64,000 nt of DNA from Isoetes taiwanensis. Lineage: Eukaryota > Streptophyta > Lycopodiopsida > Isoetales > Isoetaceae. The position numbers and the translations under genes were made by a program. The stretch spans positions 62,001 through 126,000 of the forward strand of contig JAJEKV010000170.1 in assembly GCA_021234155.1 (NCBI GenBank). Direction: 5' to 3'. Shown here in pieces: positions 43,051 to 56,500 of this stretch. The notes beneath the pieces are model-generated. The model saw nothing but the letters and a program-made list of their open reading frames with translations. It had not been told where the DNA came from and made no database searches. The stretch's first letter is position 1. Every line of letters starts with the position of its first letter.

Positions 43051-46000
43051 TTTTTAATGTCACTTCAATTTCTAGGTTTAACCTAGAACCTTGATTTAAT
43101 TATTAGGTGTTATCACATTATTTACTAGCGTGCTCATTTATTTATTACGGACTAGTAATCACATACCTTACGCTGATGATGTGGATCTCAATGAATCTCA
43201 TGGACAAAAGAGCTTAGGAGCCTTTCGGCTATGATGGGTGTGGTATAACTAGCCCAAACCACATTACAGAAGCCTGCTTGCTTGCATTAAGAATAAGGGA
43301 ATACATGAGTTTATCATTACCCGCAAGAGAGAAAACAGTCTAGTTGATAAAGGAATAAATCTCACATTTTGTGCCGGGTTGTGATGGTTTAGCCTTTTCA
43401 AGTATGAAAAAAAGCCGGTTTAAGCTTGAAGTCACGTAAATCAATTGTTGATAAAATTTACAATGACATGGGCGGTGTTTTATATTCAAGGACTTGTATG
43501 GAAGATATGAGCTAGGTAAAAAGTTTGTTATGGGCTTAACACATTTGGAAACTATGCATCAACCAAACCTTCTTTGCAAAGAGATCTTTGTTGTGAAGAA
43601 TCTTTGTCACGATTACCCAAATGGAAGATACCAGAATTGCCTATTCTGAGACAATGATTATAGGATGAGGAGTTGGCTGGGTTTTGATAGCTGCAATAGT
43701 AAAAAAAGATGAAAGTTCAGATGACTCACGATGACCAGGGAAGAGTTTCCCTACTCAACTCTTCAAAATTAGCTAAATTTCCCATTATCCACGAGGCAAA
43801 ATGTGGAATGTTATCTTTGCCAGCATGGAATCAAGCTATTTGGAAGGCGAACTGGGCGCCCAGCCCTATTAGTAATTGACACCTGGAAAGCTTTAGCTGG
43901 GATTACGGATGATGAAATCAGATGGCACATTCAAGCTAACAAACTTGAAAAATATTTCACCAAAAGAGTACTCTACCCTTTAATATCGGTGTGTTTGGGC
44001 CACCATGCATCAAATTACTGGACCTCATATCAGTCAAAAGAGGCAATATGGCATATTCAGATGATAAAAAATTGAACATGGCACAAAAATGTAGGAGGAC
44101 CTTTGTCCGCCATAACTGTGGTTGTGACAAAAATAACAAAGTTGACAAAGCGGTAATGAGTGGAATTTAATGCGGATGAATCATACCATTTGGTATATCT
44201 AAATAACTGATGAGATCTTCCCTAACACTTCACCTACTGCCAAATGGTATCCCTGACCAGAAGCTCTTACATGGCACTCTTAGGCTTCTTTGTTCTAGCA
44301 TTTTACGTCTTACCTTGAGGTCGAAAAATCTTGATACAAATGACACTACCTTTATGCTAATGTCCTGGTAATTTGAAGGAGGCATATGGTAGCACTAAAC
44401 TGCGGATATTTGTGAGAAGACGCCTCCGGACGATGGCATTAGACAAAGCCAAGCTCAAAGAAACAAGAATGCTCTTTACAGCGGTCGAGAAAAGTACTAC
44501 CAGCGGTTTGTCAACAAATACCTTCACACCAAAGAAGCCTCTGGTTCTGGCTGATCCAAGGGAATTAAAAGATATGGGCGGTACTGCCAAAATGACTAGA
44601 CATGCTAAACACTGCTGTTATTTATTATAAATGAGAGAGTATTCGTCACTAAGAGGAAAGCAGGACAATTTCATTGGATGACTTAATCTTTAGTCAAAAT
44701 TACATTATAGCTTGATACCACTAGGTGATGTTATTGACTTAACTCTTTATTTCCGCAATGTTGTTTTATTTTCACAATACTTATTCTCTTATATGCTTAT
44801 TTACCATGACTTTTAGCCCATGCCTATGCCTTAAAACTAACCATTTGCCAAGGGTTTTCCTTGAAAAAGACTTTTCCATTGGCAAATGTATAATACAAAA
44901 AGTTTATCCAATGTGACCTTAGGGTCACGCTTATGAACTATAATAATTATTCGTGAGCATGTTCACTCTCTAGTGAACATGAGGTTATTCTACCAAGCTA
45001 CTATGCCATGATATTTTAGTTTTATAATATTCCATTTGCTTAAGATAGGGCGGAGTTAAGCGATTAGTTAATATTACTATTTTAGGTACCACAAAGCCAA
45101 ATCCGTCTATATTGAAGTTGTAACCCGAAAAAGACACCTAATCACGTTGAAAGACAAAGCGAAGATGAAAGTTGTACATAGCACGTTCTTTTCACAAATA
45201 CTGGAGAATTTTCATGTACGAGATATTATTTTTTAAGGAAGGCCTAAGCCACCAATTGTTAGCTTTAGCGAGGATGAGCTATTAGGCGATTACACTATTT
45301 AGGTACGGAAATCGTTGAGCAAATCAAAGACAAAGTTGCATAAGCCCTCACGAAGTTTCTTTGTTATTGAGACCGGTTCATTGTCCATGCAAGGGCCTAA
45401 GCCTTTGATTTATTGATCCATGCAATCAATCATATGAAGACAATGGATTTAGGTATTTATTCTTTGCCTAAATTGAGAGCTACATTAAGCCAATGGGCTA
45501 AATCATATTCTGTTGTGCATTTTTTCCATTGATGAGTTTACGGGGACTTCAAACAAACTACTGATCAATTCTTCTTAGTACATTTCTTGGTCATACCTAT
45601 GAGACCAAGAGATCACTTCCTAAAGGGACAGGGTGCTATTTTGGCCAAATGCAAGTATTGAACATAAAGTGATGATGCTTTCTAAGCGATACCTATGGGG
45701 CCGATGGCAATGTCGAGGGACAATCTGTTATGGCTTCAAAGAGAGCCTCTATATTTCTCAAGTGGACAAAGCAATAATGCCTCTTTTTACATCTGCCCAA
45801 AGGCATATTAGAGAATAGCCATCTCGGGCTGAATAGTACAGATTTTGAGCTTATTTTGAGTAAACTTTGATGAGTTAAGGCGCAATGTAATCAATGATAT
45901 TACAGTACACTTGAGAAACTACGATTTCTTCGATTAGCACACTTCCCTAATATTTAATGGGGACGTTTAAAAGCCCATAAAGCTAGACCACGGATGGCTT

Positions 46001-48004
46001 ACAAATGCACATTATCACGATTTTTTGGTTTAGGGACATTCTCCGCGGCTGTGCTAAATGGTTTTGTTGAAATCGTGGCCTGAAGTCTACTTATGGAACC
46101 TTTGCCCACCTTAAAGAGTATGGCTCAATAATAAAGTTAATCCTGTTGGTTAATAAATTCCTCCTTTGACTTTGTGCTCAATCTCTAGTAAAATATTTGA
46201 TGTATTTCCATTGACATCACCAAATGCTATAGAAAATATCCTTGGAAGGACGGCTGGCATTATGGAAATAATGAAAGGAACATTGCTGGTCTTGTTTGGG
46301 ACTATATGGCGTATAAGATGCCCCTTGCTTTCGAGTTAGTCATTTTACAGAAAAAATGGCGTTACCACCACACAATGGAGGAAATTGGATGATGTATCCA
46401 AAATTTGAAAATGGAGTTTCTCTAGAGGCGGACTTCTCAAAGTACAATGATTGGCTTTTTATGCCATTGCTTTCTCTGAGATGGGAAATCAAATATGGAG
46501 GCGAAGGATTCCATGGGTTTCTCATGTAGTCAGCACGAATTACTTATTATATTTGGACTGGTTTTTGAAGTCAAGTTCATGCTCAAACCTTAGCTCATAT
46601 GAAAGAACAAAGGATATTAAGTTCGGTATGCTTCTAGATTTATTGGCAGTTGACCATCTTGGATAATTGGAGATTTGAGGAATTCTTTTACGTAGATTCA
46701 CATCACCATTTACAACCTTGGCTCATCTTGGGATAAAAAGCGAAACTATCTGAAATAATGCCAATCACGGGATACAAGATCAATTTCTTAAATATTACGA
46801 TTCGGATAATGGATCCCCAAGGTGAAACTGTGCAATTTCGAGGTTTGACAAAGAAGAGCTAAACTTCAAGACCAACAAATTCATCAAGGCCGATGGTTGC
46901 AGACCTTATGGGCAAGCTTGCAAAGTTAATAATATCTCGGGTTTTCCCATATGTATATGCGTTCCAACATTGAAAAAGCTCTTTGAAGACACGTTCAGTT
47001 AATTTCTACCTTCCGGTAACAATGGTTTCCTCGAGAAAGGATGTAATTGAAATGTCTTCAACACATTGAAGCGTAATAGCTTCAGACTTTACCTTTTCGA
47101 CATTGATGACCTTGCAAGGAGCGGCACTTTAGAACTATCTTTGTAAGTCCTTTATACTTTATCGGAGTAGTTATGCGGGATGAGTAGGGCTCTTGTGTTA
47201 CAACGGGGCTCTACTCTCACCTGTTGTAATAGTTGTCATATTATTAGCAGTGAACACACTACGAGGAGTTCTCAACTCTGGCGGAGGTGGAAGGATTTTT
47301 TATATATATATATAGAGATAACATGTGGTATATATAAATGACTTGACATATAGAGATTGAGACAGAATTACTAGCCAAGCTTTTTCTGACCTTTGAGGCA
47401 TAACATGTTGCTACTATTATCTTTGGAAAATATTTAAAATTAACTTTGACTTAACCCTAAAGATAGCGAAAAGAAAAAATGTTCTCTACGGACTAATGTT
47501 TAGGGTTTTATTTAGGCTACAATCAGGCCTCAAAATCATGATGTGAATAAGCGATGAGTAAGGGCAATGTCCCGATTTAATTCTGGAGTTTTCTATGTAT
47601 GTCGGCTCTGTATGGGGAGTGCCTTATGGAGTTGATACTGCTTGTAGCTTATGGAAAGAATGGTGTGATTCTACACATTAATGGGGCCGAGGGAAGAGCG
47701 GGGTCGCAATAGAAATTGCTTGATCAAGATGGAGCAGGAAAAAAGCATGGCAGACAGGAGAAGTCTATATGATTTTCACAAACCAGCTAGGAAGATGAAA
47801 GCAATAGAAGAAGATGGTAGCTCTTCTCTAGATTTGCCCTCTATTAAATGATGGAAGCCATGGGGTTTTCACCGAGGCATTACTCTTGTCAATAGTCTCA
47901 TCCCGGAAGCTAATCACGATAAACATCACCGAATCTTACCTTGGCCGGTGGTAGCACCAATAACCGGGTTCATTTAGTTCATAGAACATCTCAATATCTT
48001 TTGC
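43051..48004. other. Interior between the 2.2-kb direct repeats
   Basis: About 5 kb without recognisable gag, protease, RT, RNase H or integrase. The longest ORFs are 90 and 85 codons (43803-44075, 44373-44630). A 57-codon reading near 46360 (starting MALPPHNGGNW) is protein-like but unrecognised. I saw no convincing primer-binding site after 43050 or polypurine tract before 48005. It could be the interior of a large non-autonomous LTR derivative, or simply DNA between two dispersed repeats. Confidence 0.4.
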
Positions 48005-50212
48005 TGTCACGCCTCGGATCTGATTTTGGGATTTAAATTGTTCCATTCTTTAACTTCTTATTTATTGGCTTGTAACTTATTATTTCCATCACGTAAAAGC
48101 ATGCTCACAATCATCCATCTCGATTCTTCTGCGATCACTCTCATACAACATCATCTGACACAACTGCATGCCGGCCTTAACTACCATGGTCTATATCTCG
48201 CGTTCTGATTATATGTTGCATTTCACTATGGCGAGCATCTCCATATGCCAATTCACTTGCCCTAGAAGTTTATCTTAGGCCATTAGCTTTCAATGAGATT
48301 GGAAACCAGAACGTGTTTGCATGGTATAGTTTCATCCCGGTGCAAACCCGGTGAGAATAAACTAGCGAGCCCGGAACAAATCCATTTAATGCTTTGCTGC
48401 TACGATGGAGTATGATCTTGGCCTACATCTGAGAAAAAGCTAGTAGGGACAAAATCATTGAATTAGTCTTCAATACAATATGATGATGATCATAAATGCT
48501 CTTATTAGCAATATGCATGCGATTTGGAAGAGGCTTCTCGAGATCCTTTGGGATGCGCTCATCCGACCTCAAAGCGGTACAACTTTTGGCTATCCGCAGT
48601 TTTATATAGATGGCCTCGCTCTATTCTTTAGCGTTATATTTACTAGCTTGTAAGGTAGCCATCAAATGCATAATCACGGGCTTTTGTGAGATGACCTTTC
48701 TATATATTCATTTATATGCATTTATATATTCCTTATATACAAGCGAGTTATTCTATTTATATTAGTCTAACACAACTAACTTTCTTTATTGTACCCTTTT
48801 GATCTTAGGATTTTAAATGCGATTGCATGCTTTAGCGTTATATTTACTGGCTTGTAAGGTAGCCATCAAATGCATAAAGGCGAGGGCTTTTCGTGAGATA
48901 TCCTTTCACATAGGATCAAGCCCGGCCGGTATAATTCTCAAAACCTTCATGTTTTACAAACACTACTATGGATATATAGAACATATTTGTGCCTCACTAG
49001 CTCTACATTATAGTTAGAGCCCGGACGACCAACATATCTCTGAAACACAACTAACTCTACTACCTATTGTACCCGTTATGACCTTATATTTAGTGACATA
49101 TATCTCCTAATTTCTTAAGGTTATGTTTTAAACATATGATGTTAGGCTTGGATGAAAACATTAACTCAAATTCACTAATTTGATCGATTAAAGCTGCATA
49201 ATAATTTACTATGATTTGATGTTTAATTGTTATATGTTATCTACATTCTCATCACAAGTTGTGGTGATGGGCCATAAGCCGATTAAGTTCATTAACTTAC
49301 TGCTGGTGGCTTTTTGCATGTGCTAACTTCATCGGTTTTCCGCTGCCGGTGGCAGACTTAATCCTCCGCGTTCGTTTAAAGTTCAGCATGTGCAGTGGCG
49401 TTGTACAAGCAAATTACCGGCATATTTGGTGGCGGCTTTGGATAAACTATAAGAATGTCTAGTATTTTTCTTTGCTTTATTACCATATGTTAATTTCTCA
49501 AGTTCATAGTTAGTGACAAAGTGAATACTCTTTTAACCGATAATGTAGTCATTCCAATGCTTTTTGAAGTTTATGGGGTAAAGCTGCTATTTACTAAAGT
49601 TAGGAAGTGAGAACATGGCTCGAAACATAAACATATTCTAATATATATTCTGATTTTTTAACATTATGGCGGATCAGGGCTTTTGAGGTAGGTGTACTAG
49701 TTTGACATTCCATTAATGGCATGATCATGTCAAGAGTAGTTAGCTTTATGAGACACAAAGCTATTTCTTTGATCGATGTCCTAAAAAGCGATACATATTT
49801 TAACCTGTTATACTCCTAGTTTTTCCATGACTTATATGCCTTATGCTTAATTTATTTCTTCCTTAAGCCCTTTCCTTGCACCTTAATAAGGAGAAAATTA
49901 TCTTGGATATGTCTTAAACTTAGTAGGAGTCAAATATGCCATTAATATTGGCTATAGGGCTATTTTATATCGTTTCCACATGCGCAATATTTATCTTGCC
50001 CTTGTTTGTTTCATCAATGTTAGTGTTTCCTAAATACATGGTCCTTAGTTCAAACTTTTTATATATCTTGTCATATAATGTTCTTTAGCTCAAATCATGG
50101 CTTATATTAGATTGACACCTTATCTAATGTAAGATTGCATCTAAAAAGGCTTGTGAGTTCTATAATTGGGGCTTTTCGAGGCTTAGATACATTTCTAAAA
50201 TAGACTAAAGGG
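48005..50212 (+). repeat. 2.2-kb direct repeat, right copy (candidate LTR)
   Basis: Begins TGTCACGCCTCGGATCTGAT, which is typical of many plant LTR starts, and ends near AAATAGACTAAAGGGTTTTT. It contains the same inner duplication as the left copy (about 48626-48702 and 48828-48905). Several differences from the left copy fall on CAG/CTG words (TTCCAGGTC to TTAGTC, TTGCTGCTTA to TTTCTTTA). Confidence 0.6.
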
Positions 50213-50531
50213 TTTTTTTGATAAATGCTTAAAGCTATACACTCATATGTAGCTTTCATACTATTGCTTAAGATAAAAGGCTGTAAACTTCACATGTATC
50301 CTTTAAAATAGATATCCTGACATTTAAAGCTTTATGGTGCTTTTTTAAATAATATATGGCACACTTAGATTTATTTGAGGTTTTATTACACCACAAACGA
50401 CATCTATATGGTGGTAAGCTAGGCCAAATTGTGGCATATAATTGCATGATGCATAAGATGAGAAAAACATCATCATACAAAATTTTGAAGTATATGACTT
50501 AACATTTAAACTATGGATTTTGTACAAGTAG

Positions 50532-50789
50532 TTTATCCTAATTAGTAATTATCTGAAATTTCCCAAACCAAAAACTTGGTCCACGGCTAGTTTACCTAAT
50601 CCATTAAGAGACTCTGATGTATTAAAGGATCCACGAATCAATGTGGAACCTGGGATAAGCATCGACCAATGGAAGCTTGATACTTCTTGGCGTGCTGGTG
50701 AATCAGGATATAGAGCACCCGCGCAAGAAATGCAACAAGATATTGGATTGATTTCCTTTTTAGGCAATGAGCATGTCGGTTTCTCGTGA
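50532..50789 (+). other. Possible exon of an unrecognised gene
   Basis: An 85-codon open stretch without a needed ATG reads as a plausible protein (for example RDSDVLKDPRINVEPGISID then QWKLDTSWRAGESGYRAP). Possible acceptor CTAATTAG at 50538-50545. Further protein-like bits follow at 50960-51080 and 51180-51275 (KGLHTTRESSYESDDEQEEY), interleaved with GT/AG words, so a multi-exon gene or retroelement gag fragment is possible. I recognise no family. Confidence 0.22.
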
Positions 50790-51610
50790 TTTGCTTTCAG
50801 CACAAAGGCAAGTCTTTGCTTCAATGAATTAAAGTTTAGGGTAGCATATATGCTAATATACATGATTTATTAGTGATATTTCCACATGCATATGGTGTGA
50901 CACCATTTAACTCACAGTAATACTCTAATCATTAGCTTTTCCCACCACAAATTTCTAGGGCCACGAAAAATGTATGGATATGAATATAACTTCCAGTTGA
51001 GGCTCTGTTGGATTCAGTTCGAGTGCCATTTGATAGAAGGCGAACTATTGTATTTATCCATTCGAGAGTCATCGAGGTAATGGAAAGAGATGCACATCAA
51101 TGATACTAATGGGCAAAGCCCTCTGCAAAGAGACAATGGAGGCAATTCTAAGAAAAAGAATACCAACTTCATTTGAAGCATGGTGGGAATAAGCAGGGTG
51201 GATCATCCTCAAAGGGTTTGCATACAACCAGAGAATCCAGTTATGAATCTGATGATGAACAAGAAGAATATCAGGTCTGATTCAGAGTATTTTAATACAT
51301 TTTGTGAATAGGATGATAGTCCGAAATGATTTGATATACAATTTAGCATTAGGTGGAGTGAGAGCAATGCTGTTTTTACCACCTTTAGAGAAAGTTTTAA
51401 TGCTTTGGCAGGTTGTGGTCTCTATACAACTGAGTATGCATAATTTAACATGCTTTAAGCTTAAAATACATAAGTTCAGTAATTTAAACTTCTAATTCAG
51501 TGGATAATTCAGAGAATGCCTTAATACTTTGGCAGGATATGATCTATTTACACTTGATTATGCTTAATATAGCTTGCTTTATGCTGAAAATATGCTTTAT
51601 GATTGTACTA

Positions 51611-51680
51611 GCCCATTGTATGGGTCCAATGACCTATTGGTCTCCGTGGACGTTAAAAAAACTATTCTATTCTATTCTAT
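51611..51680 (+). mobile_element. Non-LTR retrotransposon 3' tail fragment
   Basis: TATTGGTCTCCGTGGACGTT followed by AAAAAA and an ATTCT-type tandem tail matches, in opposite orientation, the 3' end of the element at 29389 and the terminus near 61130. Only about 70 bp is recognisable here, so it is a strongly 5'-truncated copy. Confidence 0.65.
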
Positions 51681-51689
51681 AATTTTACT

Positions 51690-52678
51690 TCTAGTTCAGT
51701 CTATTCTTGAGTTTTTTATTTGGTAAGGAGCAAAAAGGTTACAAATGGTGACCGGTGAAGAACCGAGAAACCAGCTATATCTTTTGGCCCTTGCACTCTT
51801 ACCCTTTTAAGGCTAACAGTGTATTGATTGGCTGCAGGTACTTGGTTTCTTTTCTATTTGTTGCTTTTTTGCTGTTTTCTGGATTAAGGGCTTGAGGATG
51901 GACGAATGGTGTATGATTATGAAGAATCATCAAATTACAAGTAATATCTACCCTTTATATGATGGAACTGATCGATATGAAATAATGATACCTATACATA
52001 TGCTGAGCAAGATCCTTGTGTCCACAAGTTTTGGGTGCTGTCCATGAAATACATGATCCAATAATTCAATCTGCTGGTAGATATGATCATGATTGTACTC
52101 CCTGTCCAGAATATTTTTGTAAACATGATGGAGACAAGAAATATGATATTCTGAAACATAATTTATGGTTTTAAAATCATACAAGTTTTGCTGGTTCATG
52201 CATGAGTATGACACAAAGAATATTATATGCTGAAACATAGAATATGGTTTTAAGATCATAAACATTTTGCTGGTGCATGCATTTTGATCTAACAGTGGCA
52301 TATGGCTGGAAAATTGACAAAATGACAGAAATACATTGTACTGATGAGTTTTTCTTATTGACAATGCAATAATATGCATAATAACTCTAAGTTCAGTCTA
52401 TAAACTTGGATAATAGATGAAACAAGATGCATTTTGGCATACTATTTAATTATTACTACTTTAAGGCAACAATGAAATGCGTTACATAAGGATAGTTTTG
52501 GTTCTGATTGGCTGAATCTGCTCAAGGTTTTAAAAGATGTATAGTATGATTATGCATATGATTTGGGAATACGAATGCCAACATAGACTTTGGTCTTAGT
52601 TTGGGCAGATAATACTACCGTAGGGATTGACCTCGGTAGATGCTCACCCCTAGTTTGTGAGGTTAGGTTAAAAATTGG

Positions 52679-52680
<2 letters not shown>
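51690..52680. other. Intergenic or intronic DNA, no gene recognised
   Basis: AT-rich. A minus-strand ORF of 143 codons (51948-52379) has low-complexity composition and two similar halves (ATATGATATTCTGAAACATA and ATATTATATGCTGAAACATA around 52141 and 52221). I do not regard it as a gene. Confidence 0.3.
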
Positions 52681-52712
<32 letters not shown>

Positions 52713-53239
52713 GAAAAGGAAGGATTGTATTAATCATAAATTAGAAACATATAAAATAAAGGCTCAGAGCCTATACAGAAAAGATCTGAAAAGTAACAAC
52801 AAAACCGAACTGTCATCTGGAGCAGATTATATATAGTCTCTAAGAAAAAACAGCCCGAGGATCATCTTCATAATCAAATTCCACCAGAAGGAACCGAGCT
52901 CTGTTCAGGGGAATTAGTGGGAACCACCATATGGGAAGAACCAGCAGAGATAGGAAGAGATGACAAATTAAGCAGGGAGGCCGGAATAGCAGGGAGATCA
53001 AGGAGGAGAGGGTGGCAGTGAGGGGCATGGAATAACAAGGGGGAGCAGTCCAATTGATTTCGGCCCATGAGGGGGTGATGTAACGAGCCTGGCTGACGTA
53101 AGTAATTTAATATAATTTCGTATGTTTAGGAGGGACCATTAAACTGACATTGGAGTGGGAAAATACATACATGGTATGTATCTGGTTGGTATGTATCTGG
53201 TGTTTATACAGGAAGTTTATAAATACTAAGTTGTAGAGG
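52681..53239 (-). mobile_element. Poly(A) retroposon, about 560 bp
   Basis: About 30 T on the plus strand (52681-52710) represent a minus-strand poly(A) tail. The flanks share AATTGGGG (52673-52680 and 53240-53247), a probable target duplication. The sense strand ends ...TTAATACAATCCTTCCTTTT before the tail, reminiscent of plant LINE 3' ends. Minus-strand ORFs of 62-64 codons overlap in two frames; no domain. Confidence 0.5.
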
Positions 53240-53402
53240 AATTGGGGTTTTTGCTCTGAGGCAAACTTTCTGAGGAGGAGCTTCTGTGAAGCTTATGTGA
53301 AGGAGATTTGGAGAGTCAGCAGTACAATTGTAAAGACAGCTTAACCAGGTGGGTGGTTTTCTGCTTACACTGGGGATGCTAGAATGGTTAGATGTGATCT
53401 AA

Positions 53403-53591
53403 TCTAGGGAACAATAATGAAGCTAGAAGGATGTAAATCTAGGGAACAATAATGAAGCTAGAAGGATGTAAATTGTGAGTATTATTTGATGGAAAAACAA
53501 TTATGTGATAACATTATTGAAGCTCAAGATTTATTCGTGTAAGAATAGGTAAAGGATGAATACTGTAAGAATAGGTAAAGGATGAATACTC
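53403..53591 (+). repeat. Two short tandem duplications
   Basis: A 36-bp word containing AACAATAATGAAGCTAGAAG is doubled at about 53403-53473, and a 26-bp word GTAAGAATAGGTAAAGGATG... is doubled at about 53540-53591. Confidence 0.8.
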
Positions 53592-56500
53592 CATCACAAC
53601 AGTTGCAGGATAAAATAATATAAAGGCTGGTCAAGCTTTCATAAGGGAAAAAGGGAGATTTCGGTAAGCTTGGAGGATGTGGCATGAAACAAGGCTGGTA
53701 TCTATGGAAGTAGCAGGAAACAGGTCGGACTGGCCTGATGGGTTCAGGAGGCCCGACCTGAGAGAAATAGACCAGATAACCCTGGAAAGAGGCCATAGCC
53801 GCCAGAATCATAGCAAAGGGTACTACAGCAAGAGAGGAGCTGAGACGACCTGAGGCAGGTCGGATTGTATAAAACCCTCGCCACTGAAGGTTTACGGAAG
53901 AAACTGGCCCGGCGCCATACGGTGGCGGATCGGTGGAAATGCCTCTACACCACCGATTCCCCCAAATTCATGTTTGATCTTGCAAATCCGGCTGCGAGAT
54001 GAAGAATGCATCGGATAATATAAAGATGAAGAATGCAAAACATACTCTTGATTGTTATGGCAGTTCTTCTCAATGAATTACAGCCTTTCTCGTGAGTTCC
54101 GGCTTGATGCTTAATCTTGCTTGATCAGTGATGGAGACCCTAATCTTGCCTAATCTAGGCGGAGGCCCACGATGCGGCCCCCGATGTGGCGGGAGGAAGA
54201 AATATGGCCTGATAAGCCCACGATGCGGTGCGAGAATAGATCACGGATAGAAGATCTAATGCGGAATAGAAGATCTTGATGCGGTCACGATGCCACCTCG
54301 ATGATGAGGAGGAGGAATGGCGGCCACAAAGAAAACTCTGTTGGTGGCGCCGCCCGCGACTCATGAAAAAAGCCCCAAAATTACCTGAAAATAAAAAAGG
54401 CTGAAACCTCAAGGAATCGATGGGTGCTGAAGGTTACGGTCTAAGAACTGCCCGAAATTGGTTGAAGGAGGCTAATAGGAAGATTTAAAAGGACAGATAA
54501 AGCCTGAGTTGGGGCCATAGCTGCCATAATCATAGGTTGGAGACGACTCTACCCCAGCAAAAACTGCATCAGATCATCCCGAAATTGGCACTAGGGGATC
54601 GGAATCCAAGCCCAAGGGGCCGATTTGCCTGTCTGAGGGCCCAATCAGGCCAGGAATCAGAGATTCGAAGCCCCATATGGGTTGTTGGCCGAGTTGAGGG
54701 CTGTTGGCTGAGTTCAAGAACCTTTTAGGGTCGTGCCCTAACTGTTATAAAAATAAAAGGAAGATATTGTGAGGTTAAGCAATGAAATAAGAACCTAAAA
54801 TTATTATAGTATAGTAAGGTTAGTGGCTTGGGCTCCAGGAATCTATATTCCGAAGGATTCGAAAGGCCGTGTTAGTACTACTAAAGGAGATGCTAGTGAA
54901 CTCTAATAATGTAACGTGGAAGTTGTAATCTTTCTCTATGGGGAGAAAGAAGTTGGAAAGCATAAATTTACCAACGAATGGCATCGGGCTGGGAATGGAA
55001 CTGGGAGTACTTTATAGATGTAACTAGACATGAATCCAGGGAAATCCATGACCCAAGCTTGTTAGTATGGAACTAAGGCTAAAATTGGGAATGCTATGGG
55101 ATCATGGTTGTTATACATGTTTATATCATTATATACCCATATGAATGTATGTGATATGCTAATGTGGCATGGGTATGGTCTTTTGTGATGCATATGTAAA
55201 GAAAATGCATAGGATGTGCGTCTACAGAATACTTTAGAGTAAAACTCTTAAACTTGGCTCTCTTCTTTAGGTTGTTTTGCTACCAAATTTTGACTCTACA
55301 TATTCTGATTCTAATTCGACGATGTTTCTCTGACATTAGGCTTTTCTGTAGTTTGGTGATTCGCGATGTCAACATGACACAGTTCGACTATAGAAATGCA
55401 GCAATTTGCCAGGTATATCCATGTCTGCTATGAATAGCTTCTGATTTACTTAAGTAATTCAAAATATTTGTTGAGCATAACCTTGAGATTTGGATTTATC
55501 TTTACAACATTAACTTCAAATATGTCTTCTATATGGGTCTTTAGGTTAGAATGCTCTGTATAACTATTTTTACCTATAGTTTTCAATCCTCAAATTCTGG
55601 TATTGTTCTATCCTACCAGGGCAAATGTATTTGAGAGGTTGCACATGTTATTAGGCTGTTTTGTGGACATGATACATCCAATTGCTCTGTGCATGCATTA
55701 AGATTTAGTCGTGATTAGGCTTCTTAGATTCTAAATGTGCAGCATGCGATACAACGCAATTTCCCGCATTGCAATGTAGCATGTGACAAACCCGGAATCA
55801 TTTGATTATTTTGTTTATGTGGAATTGGCCTAGCATGTGGGAACCTTGAATCATCACATTTATTGCTTTAATTTTCATAGATAATATGTATCGTTCTCAA
55901 ATATATATGTGTTCTCCATCCTGGCAAGTTAGGGGTCTTATATAGTAACTTTATATTTAGCTCTTCATTTGTTATTACTTTCATCACCTACTTGATAGAT
56001 GTAGAATCTGAAGTATTTTTGGGTTGCCCCTAGGGGGACAAACCCTCGTTTATGTGGGTATGTGGACATATCCAGGTATATGCCGGCATATGCCTAGCAT
56101 ATACTGGTGACTGCTAAAAACTGGCTGGTGCCTGTAAGTGGTCGGTCATCGAGCCCATTCCTTCGCAGGCGTGGCTATGGCGCACCTTGTCGGACTTCTA
56201 GGAAGTTAAGCTCTCAAAGGCTTGGTCTGCGATTGACACCGGATGTTACGAGATATTTTGATCTGGATGCTCTAGAAATGCAGGGGTGGATTAGATCGAT
56301 GAACTTCGAGTCAATGGCAAGGTTACTTGCAAGATCAATTATTTTGCAAAGGATTTGTACATTTCTCGGTTGTAAAGGGCGGATTTAAGGTGCAAATTAA
56401 ATGCGGACTCAGAATCTTTTAGATGGTGCAAACCACGGGGGCTATTTGGGAGCTTTGCAAATCGGCAGTCTGATCTTAGGGGTGATTTCTCAAGATTTGG

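Noticed and set aside
51948-52379. 143-codon minus-strand ORF as a gene
   Set aside because: It arises from an AT-rich imperfect duplication. No domain, no support from neighbours.
56180-56230. 5S rRNA-like stretch (GGAAGTTAAGCTCTC)
   Set aside because: Only one short word resembles 5S. The remaining Pol III control region and flanks do not match.
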